Below are positions 1 through 9,450 of a stretch of DNA of 64,000 bases, in pieces. The notes under the pieces are model-generated. The model was not told the origin of the DNA. It saw only the letters and a list, made by a program, of their open reading frames with translations, and searched no databases. The first letter of the stretch is position 1; each line of letters starts with the position of its first letter. The translations under genes and the position numbers were made by a program. Where the stretch lies: the NCBI GenBank assembly GCA_029953615.1, contig CP124529.1, positions 3,100,501 to 3,164,500 on the forward strand. Reading direction: 5' to 3'. The DNA comes from Pseudomonas putida (lineage in GTDB: Bacteria > Pseudomonadota > Gammaproteobacteria > Pseudomonadales > Pseudomonadaceae).

Positions 1-99
1 CAGGCCATCACGGACGTCGGCCAGGAAGAAGTTGAGGCCGCACAACCAGCGCCGTGAGCTGGCATGTGCCGGGGGTATGAAAGGTGTTGTCGGGGGCAT
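1..99 (-). CDS. MFS transporter, N-terminal part only (runs off left edge)
   Basis: An ATG at 99 opens a reading frame that stays open to the window edge, giving 33 residues. The segment WLCGLNFFLADVRDGL is typical of the first transmembrane segment of a group of Pseudomonas major facilitator transporters, where an N-F-F-L-A-D-V-x-D-G-L motif follows a short basic N-terminus. A GGAA ribosome-binding site lies a few bases upstream. The substrate cannot be judged from this fragment. On the opposite strand the same bases hold a short open frame ending at 57, which I consider a shadow. Confidence is moderate because only the first helix is visible. Confidence 0.55.
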   Translation of the reverse strand, partial: MPPTTPFIPPAHASSRRWLCGLNFFLADVRDGL

Positions 100-182
100 C
101 GGGAAGTTCCAGTCAGCGCAAATGCGACGGCCTGGCCGGTGCGGCAGAAGCTCGCACTGGCCGGGTGTATAGGGGCATGCCC

Positions 183-866
183 TTATGGCGCGCGGTCGTA
201 GAGCGGCTGCAGGGTGGATAATGTGGTGCCCATGCTGACCGCTTCCAAAGCGGTGCCAAACGCATTGCGCGTGCCCAGCCCGGACGCCGCGAACGGTGCG
301 CCCGGTTGCACGGAAAGACGCAGGCTCTCGGACGGGAAACGAACGATGCTGCCATCGCTCAGGATGACGCCGTTGGCCTCGCCCCGTGGGCCAGTGAGCA
401 CGGTGTCCACTTGGCCTTCCACCTGTTGGGGCTGCAGGCGCTGGGCGCGCAGGTGTGGCGGCAGGGCTCGGCCTTGGCCAACCGGCGGCGGCTGGTCGTA
501 CACGGTGCGCCCGCTGTCGGCGTGGATGATGGCGTCAGCCTTGAGCGTGCCTCGCGTTTCCGCCCGTCCGATGATGCGCACGGCATCCCCCACCTTGACC
601 GTGGCCGTGAGCGCATCGGCCATGTGCGGTGGAAATCTGGCAATGGTTCCGTCGCTCAGGCGCAGGCCGTCGACTTCACCGTAGGGATTGATGAGCATCC
701 GCTGCACCTGGCCTTCCACCGTGTACTGGCCCGTCAGGCCTGGGGCTTCCACCCCCTGATGAGGTGTCGGAGGCAGGTGGGCGGCGGCGGGCGGCATGGC
801 ATGTGCGCTGAGGCTACCGAGGCCGAATACCAGCGCAACAGGTGTGGCAATGAAATACCTGGACAT
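183..866 (-). CDS. Secreted protein with two tandem OB-like repeats
   Basis: A 227-residue protein starting at the ATG at 866, chosen because AAGGAG precedes it and a signal peptide follows (MSRYFIATP to SAHA, cleavage near residue 23). Residues about 45-120 and 145-215 are two copies of one motif: VEGQV, then a G-E-x-[DN]-G turn, then LSDG[ST]I.RFP. This pattern suggests two small beta domains, perhaps OB-like. I know no function for it. It lies immediately downstream of a two-component system on the same strand and has its own sigma-54-type promoter at 908-922, so it is probably the target of that regulator. A periplasmic or surface location is inferred from the signal peptide. Confidence 0.75.
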   Translation of the reverse strand: MSRYFIATPVALVFGLGSLSAHAMPPAAAHLPPTPHQGVEAPGLTGQYTVEGQVQRMLINPYGEVDGLRLSDGTIARFPPHMADALTATVKVGDAVRIIGRAETRGTLKADAIIHADSGRTVYDQPPPVGQGRALPPHLRAQRLQPQQVEGQVDTVLTGPRGEANGVILSDGSIVRFPSESLRLSVQPGAPFAASGLGTRNAFGTALEAVSMGTTLSTLQPLYDRAP

Positions 867-907
867 AGACGAAGCTCCTTGGATCGGGAAAGCACCCAAC
901 CTGCAGG

Positions 908-922
908 GCAAGCACCATGCCA
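908..922 (-). promoter_or_regulatory. Sigma-54-type -24/-12 promoter
   Basis: Read on the minus strand, TGGCAT-N5-TTGC closely matches the RpoN consensus TGGCAC-N5-TTGC, with both the GG and GC doublets and the correct spacing. Transcription would start near 896, leaving about 30 bases of leader before the ATG at 866. The neighbouring regulator carries the GAFTGA motif needed to activate RpoN, which supports the assignment. Confidence 0.65.
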
Positions 923-974
923 ATTAATATTTACAATAAAATCAAGCAGTTATGTGATTTGCGGGCGATGTTCC

Positions 975-1012
975 GTCCGATCTCGTGACGCCTGGGTGTC
1001 ACGGGATCGGAC
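975..1012. promoter_or_regulatory. 15-bp inverted repeat, likely enhancer site for the NtrC-type regulator
   Basis: GTCCGATCTCGTGAC (975-989) and GTCACGGGATCGGAC (998-1012) are inverted copies agreeing at 14 of 15 positions around an 8-base spacer. The repeat sits about 80-115 bases upstream of the predicted sigma-54 start site, the usual place for an NtrC-family upstream activating sequence. No T-run follows it in either direction, so a terminator is less likely. Confidence 0.55.
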
Positions 1013-1033
1013 ACCGGCTTGCGTGCGAAGGGG

Positions 1034-2367
1034 CTAGTCCAGACCGAACTCGGCCAGCTTGCGATAGAGCTGCTGGCGGGACAGCCCGAGGCGCCGCGCC
1101 GCCTCTGCGCGGTTGCCAGCCGTTGCAGCGAGGGCGCGCACGATCATCTCGCGCTCCAGGCGGGCGACGGCCTGTGCCATAGGGCCGTCCCAGTCGATGT
1201 CCAGGCCCGGGGTAAGCGCAGCCGCAGGCTGCAACCCGATGTGTTCGACATCGATGACCGGGCCGTGGCTGAGGATGGCCGCACGCTCCATGGCATTGCG
1301 CAGTTCGCGCACGTTGCCAGGCCAGGTATGGGCCAGCAACAAGCGGGCTGCCGCCGCGCTCAAGCGCTTGGGCGAGTCGCCGCCCAACAGGCGCAGAAAG
1401 TGTTCGGCCAACAGCAATACGTCGCCCAGGCGCTCACGCAACGGCGGCAACCACAGTGGCACTACCTGCAGGCGGTACCACAGGTCTTCCCGGAAGCGCC
1501 CCTCCTTGACTGCGCTGGGCAGGTCTCGGTGTGTGGCGACGATGATGCGCACGTTCACCGGCTGGACGTGGTTGGCGCCCACGGGGGTGATTTCGCGCTC
1601 CTGCAGCACCCGCAGGATCTTCGCCTGCGTGGCCAGTGGCATATCACCTATTTCGTCGAGGAACAGGGTGCCGCCATCGGCTTCGCGAAAGCGCCCGGTA
1701 CGGTCATTGACGGCACCGGTGAACGCGCCTTTGACATGCCCGAACAACTCGCTTTCCATCAGTTCGGCCGGGATCGCGGCGCAGTTCACTGCGACGAAGG
1801 GGCCGCTGGCTCTACCGCTGTTGCGATGCAGGGCGCGCGCCACCAGTTCCTTGCCGGTGCCTGTCTCGCCGAGGATCAAGGCGGTGGCGTCGGAGTTCGC
1901 GGCCAGCCCGATGCGCTTGAAGACCTGGCGCATGGCCTCGCTGCTGCTGACCAGTTCGGTGCCATCCGCGGGCTCTGTTGCGGCAGCTGATGCCCCGGCC
2001 GCCTGGGTGCTGTCCGGGGTGTGGGCTGCTCGCCGCAGGGCCCGTTCGAGCGTTTCGAGCAGGGCGGCCCTGGTCACGGGCTTGGTCAGATGGTCGAACG
2101 CACCCAGGCTCATCGCCTCGATTGTGTTGCCGCCACTCGCATAGGCGGTGAGCATGATGCACGGCACCTGCGAGATGCACGCCGCGCGGCGCAGGAACAC
2201 CAGGCCATCCTCGCCTGGCAGGCGCAGGTCGACGATGGCCGCATCCACGTCCTCGGTGCGCAGCTGGTGCAGGCCCGCATCGGTGGTTTCCGCCTGCAGC
2301 ACCGCATGCCCCAGGTCCTGCAGCATTTCTGCAAGGCTGTCGCGGAACGCAGCGTCATCGTCGACGA

Positions 2368-2383
<16 letters not shown>
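1034..2383 (-). CDS. NtrC-family sigma-54-dependent response regulator
   Basis: Start taken as the GTG at 2383 (VARILIVDDD), preceded by GGAG; product 449 residues. Domain order: receiver (about 1-115, acidic pocket DDD near residue 8 and phosphoacceptor Asp in IVDLRLPGEDG), AAA+ sigma-54 activation domain (about 145-375) with Walker A GETGTGKE, the RpoN-contacting GAFTGA loop and Walker B GTLFLDEIGD, then a Fis-type helix-turn-helix ending NRAEAARRLGLSRQQLYRKL. It should be phosphorylated by the kinase encoded just upstream and should activate sigma-54 promoters, plausibly the one at 908-922. The start codon overlaps the end of the kinase gene by 16 bases, indicating translational coupling. 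Confidence 0.93.
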
Positions 2384-3849
<1,466 letters not shown>

Positions 3850-3878
3850 TGCACATAACGCATTGAGTTGGCAGGGGC

Positions 3879-3968
3879 CTTGTGGGAGCGGGCGCGCCCG
3901 CGAACACCGGCACAGCCGGTGCCAGGCACCGCGTTGGACTCTTCGCGGGCACGCCCGCTCCCACAGGG
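3879..3968. repeat. REP pair (BIME), GTGGGAGCGGGC type
   Basis: Two inverted copies of the Pseudomonas REP core (GTGGGAGCGGGCGCGCCCGCG and its reverse complement) flank a short GC-rich spacer between the kinase gene and mdh. The 5' ends of both neighbouring open frames run into it. Confidence 0.9.
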
Positions 3969-4061
3969 TACTGCCTTTGTGTGGCCTTTTCGCCTCGACA
4001 GGCGATACTTCTCTGTATTGCAGGCGTGTTCCTGGTGGCGCGCGCCGCTGGGAGGTGTCAC

Positions 4062-4991
4062 GTGAAAAAACTGGCAATCGTGGGTGCCGGCATGGTCGGC
4101 GAGGCGGCGGCGCAGATCATCGCGCGGAAAGAGTTGTGCCGTGAGTTGGTATTGATGGATGTGCAGGGCGAGATGGCGCAAGGCAAGGCGCTGGATGTGT
4201 GGCAGGCGGCAGTCGAGTCGGGTTCCGATACCCGGGTTTACGGCGGGGCCAAGGCTGAAATGCTGCAGGGTGCCGAGCTGGTGGTCATCACCGCAGGGGT
4301 GCCGCGCAAGCCTGGGCAGTCGCGGCAGGATGTACTGAGTATCAACCTGCCCATCCTCGACGGGATCATGGCCGATATCAAGCAGCATGCACCCACCGCG
4401 ACGGTGCTGGTGGTGTCGAACCCGGTCGACGTGCTCACCTATCGCGCCTGGAGCCTGAGCGGGCAGGGGCGCATCAAGGTGTTCGGCCAGGCGGGTGTGC
4501 TGGATACCGCACGCATGAAGTGCTTCATCGCCGAGCAGACCGGCTTTTCCGCCCGGGATATCACGGCGCTGGTACTGGGCGGGCATGGCGACAGCATGGT
4601 GCCGCTGATGCGCTACTGCCAGATCGGTTCGGTGCCGCTGTCGCACTTCTTGTCCAGTGAGCAGATCGAGCAGATCGTGGAGCGCACGCGCAAGGGCGGT
4701 GGCGAGATTCTGGGGTTGAAGAAGCTGGGCAGCGCCTGCGATGCGCCGGGCGTGGCGATTGCGCAGATGGTCGATGCGATCGCCAACGGGCGAAACCGCA
4801 TCTTGCCGGCGGTGGCGATTCTGCAGGGCGAGTACGGGCGCAAGGATATTGCCATGGGTGTGCCTTGCGTACTGGCGGAGGAGGGACTGGCGCGGGTGAT
4901 CGAGTTGCCGCTGGATGCGCAGGAGCAGGCGATGTTCGATCAATCGGCAGACCAGGTGGCGCGGGATATTGCTGAAATGAAGGCGCTGTGA
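4062..4991 (+). CDS. mdh: Malate dehydrogenase (LDH-like family)
   Basis: A 309-residue NAD-dependent 2-hydroxyacid dehydrogenase. The GTG at 4062 is chosen because GGAGGT precedes it and the Rossmann motif VGAGMVG begins eight residues in; the longer open frame upstream is REP-derived. The substrate loop AGVPRKPGQSR has Arg at the position that selects malate, where lactate dehydrogenases have Gln. The proton-relay His is in GGHGD, and the catalytic Asp/Arg pair is in the VLDTARMK region. It should interconvert malate and oxaloacetate in the cytoplasm. The gene is convergent with the ABC permease at 5224 and separated from it by a BIME, so it appears monocistronic. Confidence 0.88.
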   Translation: MKKLAIVGAGMVGEAAAQIIARKELCRELVLMDVQGEMAQGKALDVWQAAVESGSDTRVYGGAKAEMLQGAELVVITAGVPRKPGQSRQDVLSINLPILDGIMADIKQHAPTATVLVVSNPVDVLTYRAWSLSGQGRIKVFGQAGVLDTARMKCFIAEQTGFSARDITALVLGGHGDSMVPLMRYCQIGSVPLSHFLSSEQIEQIVERTRKGGGEILGLKKLGSACDAPGVAIAQMVDAIANGRNRILPAVAILQGEYGRKDIAMGVPCVLAEEGLARVIELPLDAQEQAMFDQSADQVARDIAEMKAL

Positions 4992-5037
4992 CGCTGTGGG
5001 AGTGGCTGTCTTGCTCAATTTCTGGAAGCTGGCGCGA

Positions 5038-5160
5038 TCCCTGTAGGAGCGGCCTTGTGTCGCGACGGGCTGCGCAGCAGCCCCGGCAATGTGTGCGTCT
5101 GTGCGCAAACCCTGGGGCTGCTGCGCAGCCCGTCGCGACACAAGGCCGCTCCTACAAGGG
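5038..5160. repeat. BIME, GTAGGAGCGGCC type with GGCTGCGCAGC arms
   Basis: Long near-perfect inverted repeat: TGTAGGAGCGGCCTTGTGTC at the left and its complement at the right, with inner arms GGGCTGCGCAGCAGCCCC. It lies between convergent mdh and the ABC permease gene and could form a large hairpin in both transcripts. Confidence 0.9.
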
Positions 5161-5223
5161 CCAGTGCTGGCCAGAAGGCTTATGCAAGACAGTTGCCCCC
5201 ACAGTGTCCCTGCAATTCAGCCC

Positions 5224-6045
5224 TTAGCGCTGATAAGCCTTGCCAAAATGCCGCTCCAGCCGCGCCTGCACCAGCTCCAGCAGGATCGACAGCAGCCAGT
5301 AGATCACCGCCGCCGTGGTCAGCATCTCCAGGTACCGATAGCTCGATCGCCCGTACGACTGCGCCAGGAACATCACCTCCCACACCCCCATCACCGATAT
5401 CAGCGATGAGTCCTTCAGCATCGAGATGAACTGGTTGGCGGTAGGCGGAATGATCACCCGCATGGCCTGGGGCAGGACGATATGCCAGAAAATCTGTGGC
5501 GTGCGCATGCCCAGCGCCAGTGCCGCTTCACGTTGCCCGCTGGCGACACCGAGAATGCCGGCCCGGAAGATTTCGCTCAGGTAAGCCCCGTAGTTCAGCG
5601 ACAGGGCGATGATGCCGGCGCTGATGGCGCCCGGTACCAGGCCAAGCTGCGGCAGCCCCAGGTAGATCAGCAGAATCTGGATCAGCAGCGGCGTGCCACG
5701 GAAGAACGAGGTGTAGAAGCTGGCGACACCCACCAGCACCGCGCTGTTCGACAACCGCGCCAGTGCGGCGGCAAAGCCGAACAGCACCGACACCAGCATC
5801 GAGCACAGGCACAGGAACAGGGTCAGCGCTGCGCCTTGCAGAAAGCCGTTGGGCCCCAGCTTGAAACCGGCGAGGTTGGGGAATTTCTCCAGAATGATCG
5901 AGAACTTAAGGTCGAAGCTCAGGAAAAACGCGACAAACAGCCCGAACAGCGCCAGCCAGGTCAGCAGCAGCCGGGTGCGAAAGCCGAACAGGCCGCTGCC
6001 CGCGGGCTTGACCACGGGCTTGGGGGATGGGGGAAAGGTGCTCAT
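5224..6045 (-). CDS. Amino-acid ABC transporter permease (HisM/GlnP family)
   Basis: A 273-residue inner-membrane permease starting at the ATG at 6045, which overlaps the stop of the binding-protein gene as ATGA. After a polar N-terminus with a first helix (TRLLLTWLALFGLFVAFF), it shows the polar-amino-acid permease core with helices near LFLCLCSMLVSVLFGFAAAL and LLIQILLIYLGLP. The EAA loop (GMRTPQIFWHIVLPQAMRVI) contacts the ATPase. The helix after it, PTANQFISMLKDSSLISV, is very typical of the family. No ATP-binding subunit gene is adjacent, so the ATPase must come from elsewhere. Confidence 0.9.
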   Translation of the reverse strand: MSTFPPSPKPVVKPAGSGLFGFRTRLLLTWLALFGLFVAFFLSFDLKFSIILEKFPNLAGFKLGPNGFLQGAALTLFLCLCSMLVSVLFGFAAALARLSNSAVLVGVASFYTSFFRGTPLLIQILLIYLGLPQLGLVPGAISAGIIALSLNYGAYLSEIFRAGILGVASGQREAALALGMRTPQIFWHIVLPQAMRVIIPPTANQFISMLKDSSLISVMGVWEVMFLAQSYGRSSYRYLEMLTTAAVIYWLLSILLELVQARLERHFGKAYQR

Positions 6046-6869
6046 TTGCTGATATCGGCGCCAATCCATTTTTGCGACAGCTTGGCCAGGGTGCCATCGG
6101 CCTTCAGCTCGGCAAACACCTGGCGCACCTTGGCATCCCACTCGGGGTCGCCTTTCTCGATGGCCACCGAGTTCGGCTCTTCATACAGCGGGGCGCCGGC
6201 CAGCTTAAAGCGTTTGTCCTGGTCCAGGCGCGGCTGCGCGGTCACCAGGTTGGTGAGGATGGCGTCCAGGCGTACGCCGGCGCCCAGGCCCAGGTCCTGG
6301 AAGGCCACGTTGTCAGTGTCGTAAGGCGCGATCTGCACGAATTCGAAGGGGTACTCGAGTTTCTGGTCTTCTTTGCCTTCGATCACAAGGTTCTTGTTCA
6401 GGTAGCTCTCGTAGCTCGATGCACTGGTCAAACCCACCTTGCGGCCTTCAAGGTCCTTGGCGCCATGGATGCGCTCATCCTTGGCGTTGACCACGATCAC
6501 CGCAGGCGATGCGTAGTACTCCACCGGGAAGTCGAACACTTCGGCGCGGGCCTTGCTCGGGGTCATCGAGCAGATGCAGATGTCGTAGCGGCCGCTCCAG
6601 CGACCTGCGGCGATCACGTCCCACGAAGGGGTTTCCAGGCGCAGCTTGACGCCCAGCTTGTCCGCCACGGCCTTGGCCACATCCACGTCGAAACCGTCCA
6701 GCTGGTTCTGGTCGTTGAGGAAGGAAAACGGTGGGTAGCTTTCCATCAGCACGTTGACCAGTTCCTTGCGCGATTCAACCCGCTCCAGCGTGGCACCGGC
6801 AAAGGCCTGGGAAGCAGTTGCGAGCAGCACAAGGCCCGCACCGAGCACAGTAGAAAATCGCATGGACAT
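6042..6869 (-). CDS. Periplasmic amino-acid-binding protein of ABC transporter
   Basis: A family-3 solute-binding protein of about 275 residues with signal peptide (MRFSTVLGAGLVLLATASQAFA, cleavage after about residue 24). The conserved block QLDGFDVDVAKAVADKLG follows, then the ligand-contact segment DICICSMTPSKAR and GRKVGLTSASSYESYL near the hinge. It begins at ATG 6869 or the next ATG at 6863. It is transcribed divergently from the homocysteine methyltransferase gene across a 97-base AT-rich gap and is translationally coupled to the permease downstream. The ligand is not evident; a sulfur amino acid is suggested only by context. Confidence 0.88.
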   Translation of the reverse strand: MSMRFSTVLGAGLVLLATASQAFAGATLERVESRKELVNVLMESYPPFSFLNDQNQLDGFDVDVAKAVADKLGVKLRLETPSWDVIAAGRWSGRYDICICSMTPSKARAEVFDFPVEYYASPAVIVVNAKDERIHGAKDLEGRKVGLTSASSYESYLNKNLVIEGKEDQKLEYPFEFVQIAPYDTDNVAFQDLGLGAGVRLDAILTNLVTAQPRLDQDKRFKLAGAPLYEEPNSVAIEKGDPEWDAKVRQVFAELKADGTLAKLSQKWIGADISK

Positions 6870-6966
6870 ACCTGAAATGTTGGCCAATGATAGGAAACGG
6901 TATTTAATAGTTATAAGTGTCGCCTACATAATGAATTTTATTCATAAGTACCTTTAGAGTAGTTAT
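6870..6966. promoter_or_regulatory. Divergent promoter region between binding-protein gene and mmuM-like gene
   Basis: The 97-base gap is strikingly AT-rich for this chromosome and contains the inverted repeat ATGAAT-TTT-ATTCAT (6930-6944) as well as several TATAAT-like hexamers on both strands. It must drive both operons. A shared LysR-type operator is plausible, given the LysR gene at 10937, but I cannot identify the exact site. Confidence 0.45.
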
Positions 6967-7866
6967 ATGAAACAGCGAGCGATGGTAATTCTCGACGGTG
7001 GCATGGGCCGTGAGCTGCAACGCAGTGGGGCGCCGTTTCGTCAGCCTGAGTGGTCGGCGCTGGCGCTGAGCGAGGCGCCGGAAGCGGTGGTTGGCGTGCA
7101 TGCAGCGTTCATCGCTGCCGGGGCCCAGGTCATTACCAGCAACAGCTATGCGGTGGTGCCGTTCCACATCGGCGAAGAGCGTTTTGCCAAGGAAGGGCGA
7201 CAACTGGCCAACCTGGCAGGCCAACTGGCGCGGCATGCCGCCGATACCGGTGCGCACCCGGTCAGGGTAGCGGGCTCGCTGCCGCCGCTGTTCGGCTCCT
7301 ATCGCCCCGACCTGTTCCAGCCCGAGCGCGTCGAGGAGGTGCTGACGCCGTTACTGCAGGGCCTGGCCCCGCATGTCGACCTGTGGCTGGCCGAAACCCA
7401 GAGCTCGGTTGCCGAAGTGCGGGCCATCCACGCCCACCTGCCGCAAGACGGCAAGCCGTTCTGGGTGTCGTTCACCTTGCAGGACGAGGACGTGGACGAA
7501 ACGCCGCGCCTGCGTTCCGGCGAGCCAGTGGCCGATGCCATCGAAGCGGTGGTCGGCCTGGGTGTGGCGACCGTGCTGTTCAACTGCAGCCAGCCTGAGG
7601 TAATCGGCGCTGCGGTCGATGTGGCGCGCTCGGTGATCGAACGCCACAACGCTGACGTCGCCATTGGCGCTTATGCCAACGCCTTCCCGCCACAGCCCAA
7701 GGAAGCCACCGCCAACGACGGCCTGGATGAGCTGCGCGAAGACCTGGACCCGCCGGGTTACCTGGCATGGGCCGCTGACTGGCGCAAGCGCGGCGCCAGC
7801 ATGGTCGGCGGCTGCTGTGGCATCGGCCCGGAGCACATTGCCGAGCTGAAACGCAATCTGGTGTAA
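6967..7866 (+). CDS. mmuM: Homocysteine S-methyltransferase (MmuM-like)
   Basis: A 299-residue member of the homocysteine S-methyltransferase family. It begins VILDGGMGRELQR, the family's first barrel strand. The three zinc ligands are the Cys of VLFNCSQPE and the CC pair of MVGGCCGIGPEHI. Enzymes of this type transfer a methyl group from S-methylmethionine (or another methyl sulfonium donor) to homocysteine, giving methionine. The E. coli counterpart is MmuM, encoded with the permease MmuP; an MmuP-like gene lies 1.6 kb downstream here. The ribosome-binding site is weak, and the Met at codon 6 is an alternative start. Confidence 0.85.
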   Translation: MKQRAMVILDGGMGRELQRSGAPFRQPEWSALALSEAPEAVVGVHAAFIAAGAQVITSNSYAVVPFHIGEERFAKEGRQLANLAGQLARHAADTGAHPVRVAGSLPPLFGSYRPDLFQPERVEEVLTPLLQGLAPHVDLWLAETQSSVAEVRAIHAHLPQDGKPFWVSFTLQDEDVDETPRLRSGEPVADAIEAVVGLGVATVLFNCSQPEVIGAAVDVARSVIERHNADVAIGAYANAFPPQPKEATANDGLDELREDLDPPGYLAWAADWRKRGASMVGGCCGIGPEHIAELKRNLV

Positions 7867-7980
7867 AGCCTGAAGGGGGCCGGGCGGCTGCCGCGCCCGT
7901 CTGGCCCCCAGCCATTAAAAAAAACGCTACTCAGACCCCGATTCCATCGTTTTTCAGTCCCCCCGCCATGCCCCTATAGT

Positions 7981-8021
7981 CCGCTGAAACCGATGCCGAA
8001 TCGGTGTACACAACTCAGCGG
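7981..8021 (+). promoter_or_regulatory. Nested inverted repeat just upstream of the PLP-enzyme start
   Basis: Outer arms CCGCTGA (7981-7987) and TCAGCGG (8015-8021) pair perfectly. They enclose an inner six-base-pair hairpin ACCGAT-GCCGA-ATCGGT (7989-8005). The 3' arm ends 14 bases before the ATG at 8036, so folding in RNA could mask the ribosome-binding region. A TATAGT hexamer (7975-7980) directly before it could be a -10 box; in that case the repeat would be a DNA operator overlapping the start site. Confidence 0.45.
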
Positions 8022-8035
8022 TGCGGGAACCGGAT

Positions 8036-9307
8036 ATGAACAACAACGAAAAAGTCGTGGGCAATGCAGCGGTCGGTATCGGTACGCGAGTGGTGTGGGG
8101 TGGGGAACAGGTCCAGCACCCGTACAACGCTACCCAGACCCCGATCGTGGTAAGCGCCGCCTACGGCTACAACGACATCGATGCCTGGTACGACGTGGCG
8201 CAGGGCAAATTGCCGGGCTACATCTACAGCCGCATGAGCAACCCGACAGTCGCCACACTGGAAGCGAAGCTGTGCGAGCTGGAACAGGCCGAGTCGGCGG
8301 TGGCATTCAGCAGCGGCATGGCTGCCATCAGTGCCGTGCTGCATACCTTCCTCTCAAGCGGCAAGCGCGTTGTATCGACCCGCGACAGTTACGGCGGCAC
8401 CAACAAGATTTTCGAAGAGTTCCTGCCGCGCATGGGCGTGCAAGTCTGCCTGTGCGACACCCTCGACACCGAGGCGCTGGAACGCGAGATCGCCGCAGGT
8501 TGCGACCTGCTGTATCTGGAAACCCCTACCAACCCCACCCTGAAAGTACTGGACATCCAGCGCCTGAGCGCTGCCGCCCGGCAGGCCGGCGCTGTGGTGG
8601 TGGCCGACAACACCTTTGCCACGCCGCTGAACCAGAACCCGTTGGCCCTGGGCGTGGACGTGGTAGTGCACAGCGCGACCAAGTTCCTGTCCGGGCACGG
8701 TGACGTGCTGGGTGGGGTGGTGTGTGGTGCCGAGCCGTTGATGGCGCAGGTACGCCACTACCGCGAGATCAACGGTGCAGCGCTGGACCCGTTTTCCGCC
8801 TACCTGATCATCCGCGGTATCAAGACGCTGGCCCTGCGCGTGCGTCAGCAGCAGGCCAGTGCCCAGGCCCTGGCGCATTACCTGACCAGCGAACCGCTGG
8901 TTGAAGCGGTCAACTACCCCGGGTTGCCTCAGCACGCGGGCTATGCGATCGCCAAGGCGCAGATGCGCGGCTTCGGCGCCATCGTCAGCTTCGTGCTCAA
9001 AGGTGGCATGCCCACCGTGGCGCGGTTGCTGCCGCGCCTGAAGTACGCCCATCGGGCGGGCAACCTGGGCGCGGTAGAAACCATCTACGGCCCGGCGCGT
9101 ACCACCAGCCATGTGGAAAACACCCTCGAAGAACGCCTGGCCCTGGGTATTTCCGAAGGGCTGGTGCGCATTTCGGTGGGCATCGAGGACACCGAGGACC
9201 TGCTGGCAGACCTGGCACAGGCCTGTGCATCGGTGCGCCAGGAGTTGGCCGCAGCAAAGGAACTGCACGGTGACGAAGACGCCTGCCTGGCCGAAGTACA
9301 GGCCTGA
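8036..9307 (+). CDS. Cys/Met-metabolism PLP enzyme (cystathionine gamma-synthase family)
   Basis: A 423-residue PLP enzyme of the trans-sulfuration family, starting at ATG 8036. Visible landmarks are the YSRMSNPT segment that binds PLP phosphate from the partner subunit, the FSSGMAAI helix, LYLETPTNPTL, the Asp contacting the ring nitrogen in VVADNTFATP, and the Schiff-base lysine in VVVHSATKFLSGHGD. The loop around the active-site tyrosine reads SYGGT. Methionine gamma-lyases carry a Cys there, which argues for a cystathionine synthase/lyase or related gamma-exchange activity. Its place between mmuM-like and mmuP-like genes suggests a sulfur amino-acid substrate. The exact reaction is not settled by sequence. 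Confidence 0.85.
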   Translation: MNNNEKVVGNAAVGIGTRVVWGGEQVQHPYNATQTPIVVSAAYGYNDIDAWYDVAQGKLPGYIYSRMSNPTVATLEAKLCELEQAESAVAFSSGMAAISAVLHTFLSSGKRVVSTRDSYGGTNKIFEEFLPRMGVQVCLCDTLDTEALEREIAAGCDLLYLETPTNPTLKVLDIQRLSAAARQAGAVVVADNTFATPLNQNPLALGVDVVVHSATKFLSGHGDVLGGVVCGAEPLMAQVRHYREINGAALDPFSAYLIIRGIKTLALRVRQQQASAQALAHYLTSEPLVEAVNYPGLPQHAGYAIAKAQMRGFGAIVSFVLKGGMPTVARLLPRLKYAHRAGNLGAVETIYGPARTTSHVENTLEERLALGISEGLVRISVGIEDTEDLLADLAQACASVRQELAAAKELHGDEDACLAEVQA

Positions 9308-9450
9308 GGCTGGCGCGTAGCACCCGCTGCTTGCGGTGGGTGCCACTTCATGAAGTCGAACAAAAACAATATGCAAGGCAATTCGCTTCGCTCTGCCAAG
9401 ACGAGGTCGTTGCAACGTCCTTGCCCGCCAACTTTCATGAGTAAATCACA

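Noticed and set aside
1..57. C-terminal end of a plus-strand gene
   Set aside because: The plus frame is open to a stop at 57, but the minus strand encodes a clear MFS N-terminus over the same bases with a start codon and ribosome site.
7867..7925. Intrinsic terminator after the mmuM-like gene
   Set aside because: A GC-rich hairpin (GGGGCC...GGCCCC) is present but is followed by an A-run, not a T-run, in the gene's direction.
7981..8021. SAM or SAH riboswitch
   Set aside because: The hairpin has a different layout and lacks the conserved cores of those classes that I can recall; it is kept only as an unassigned structure.
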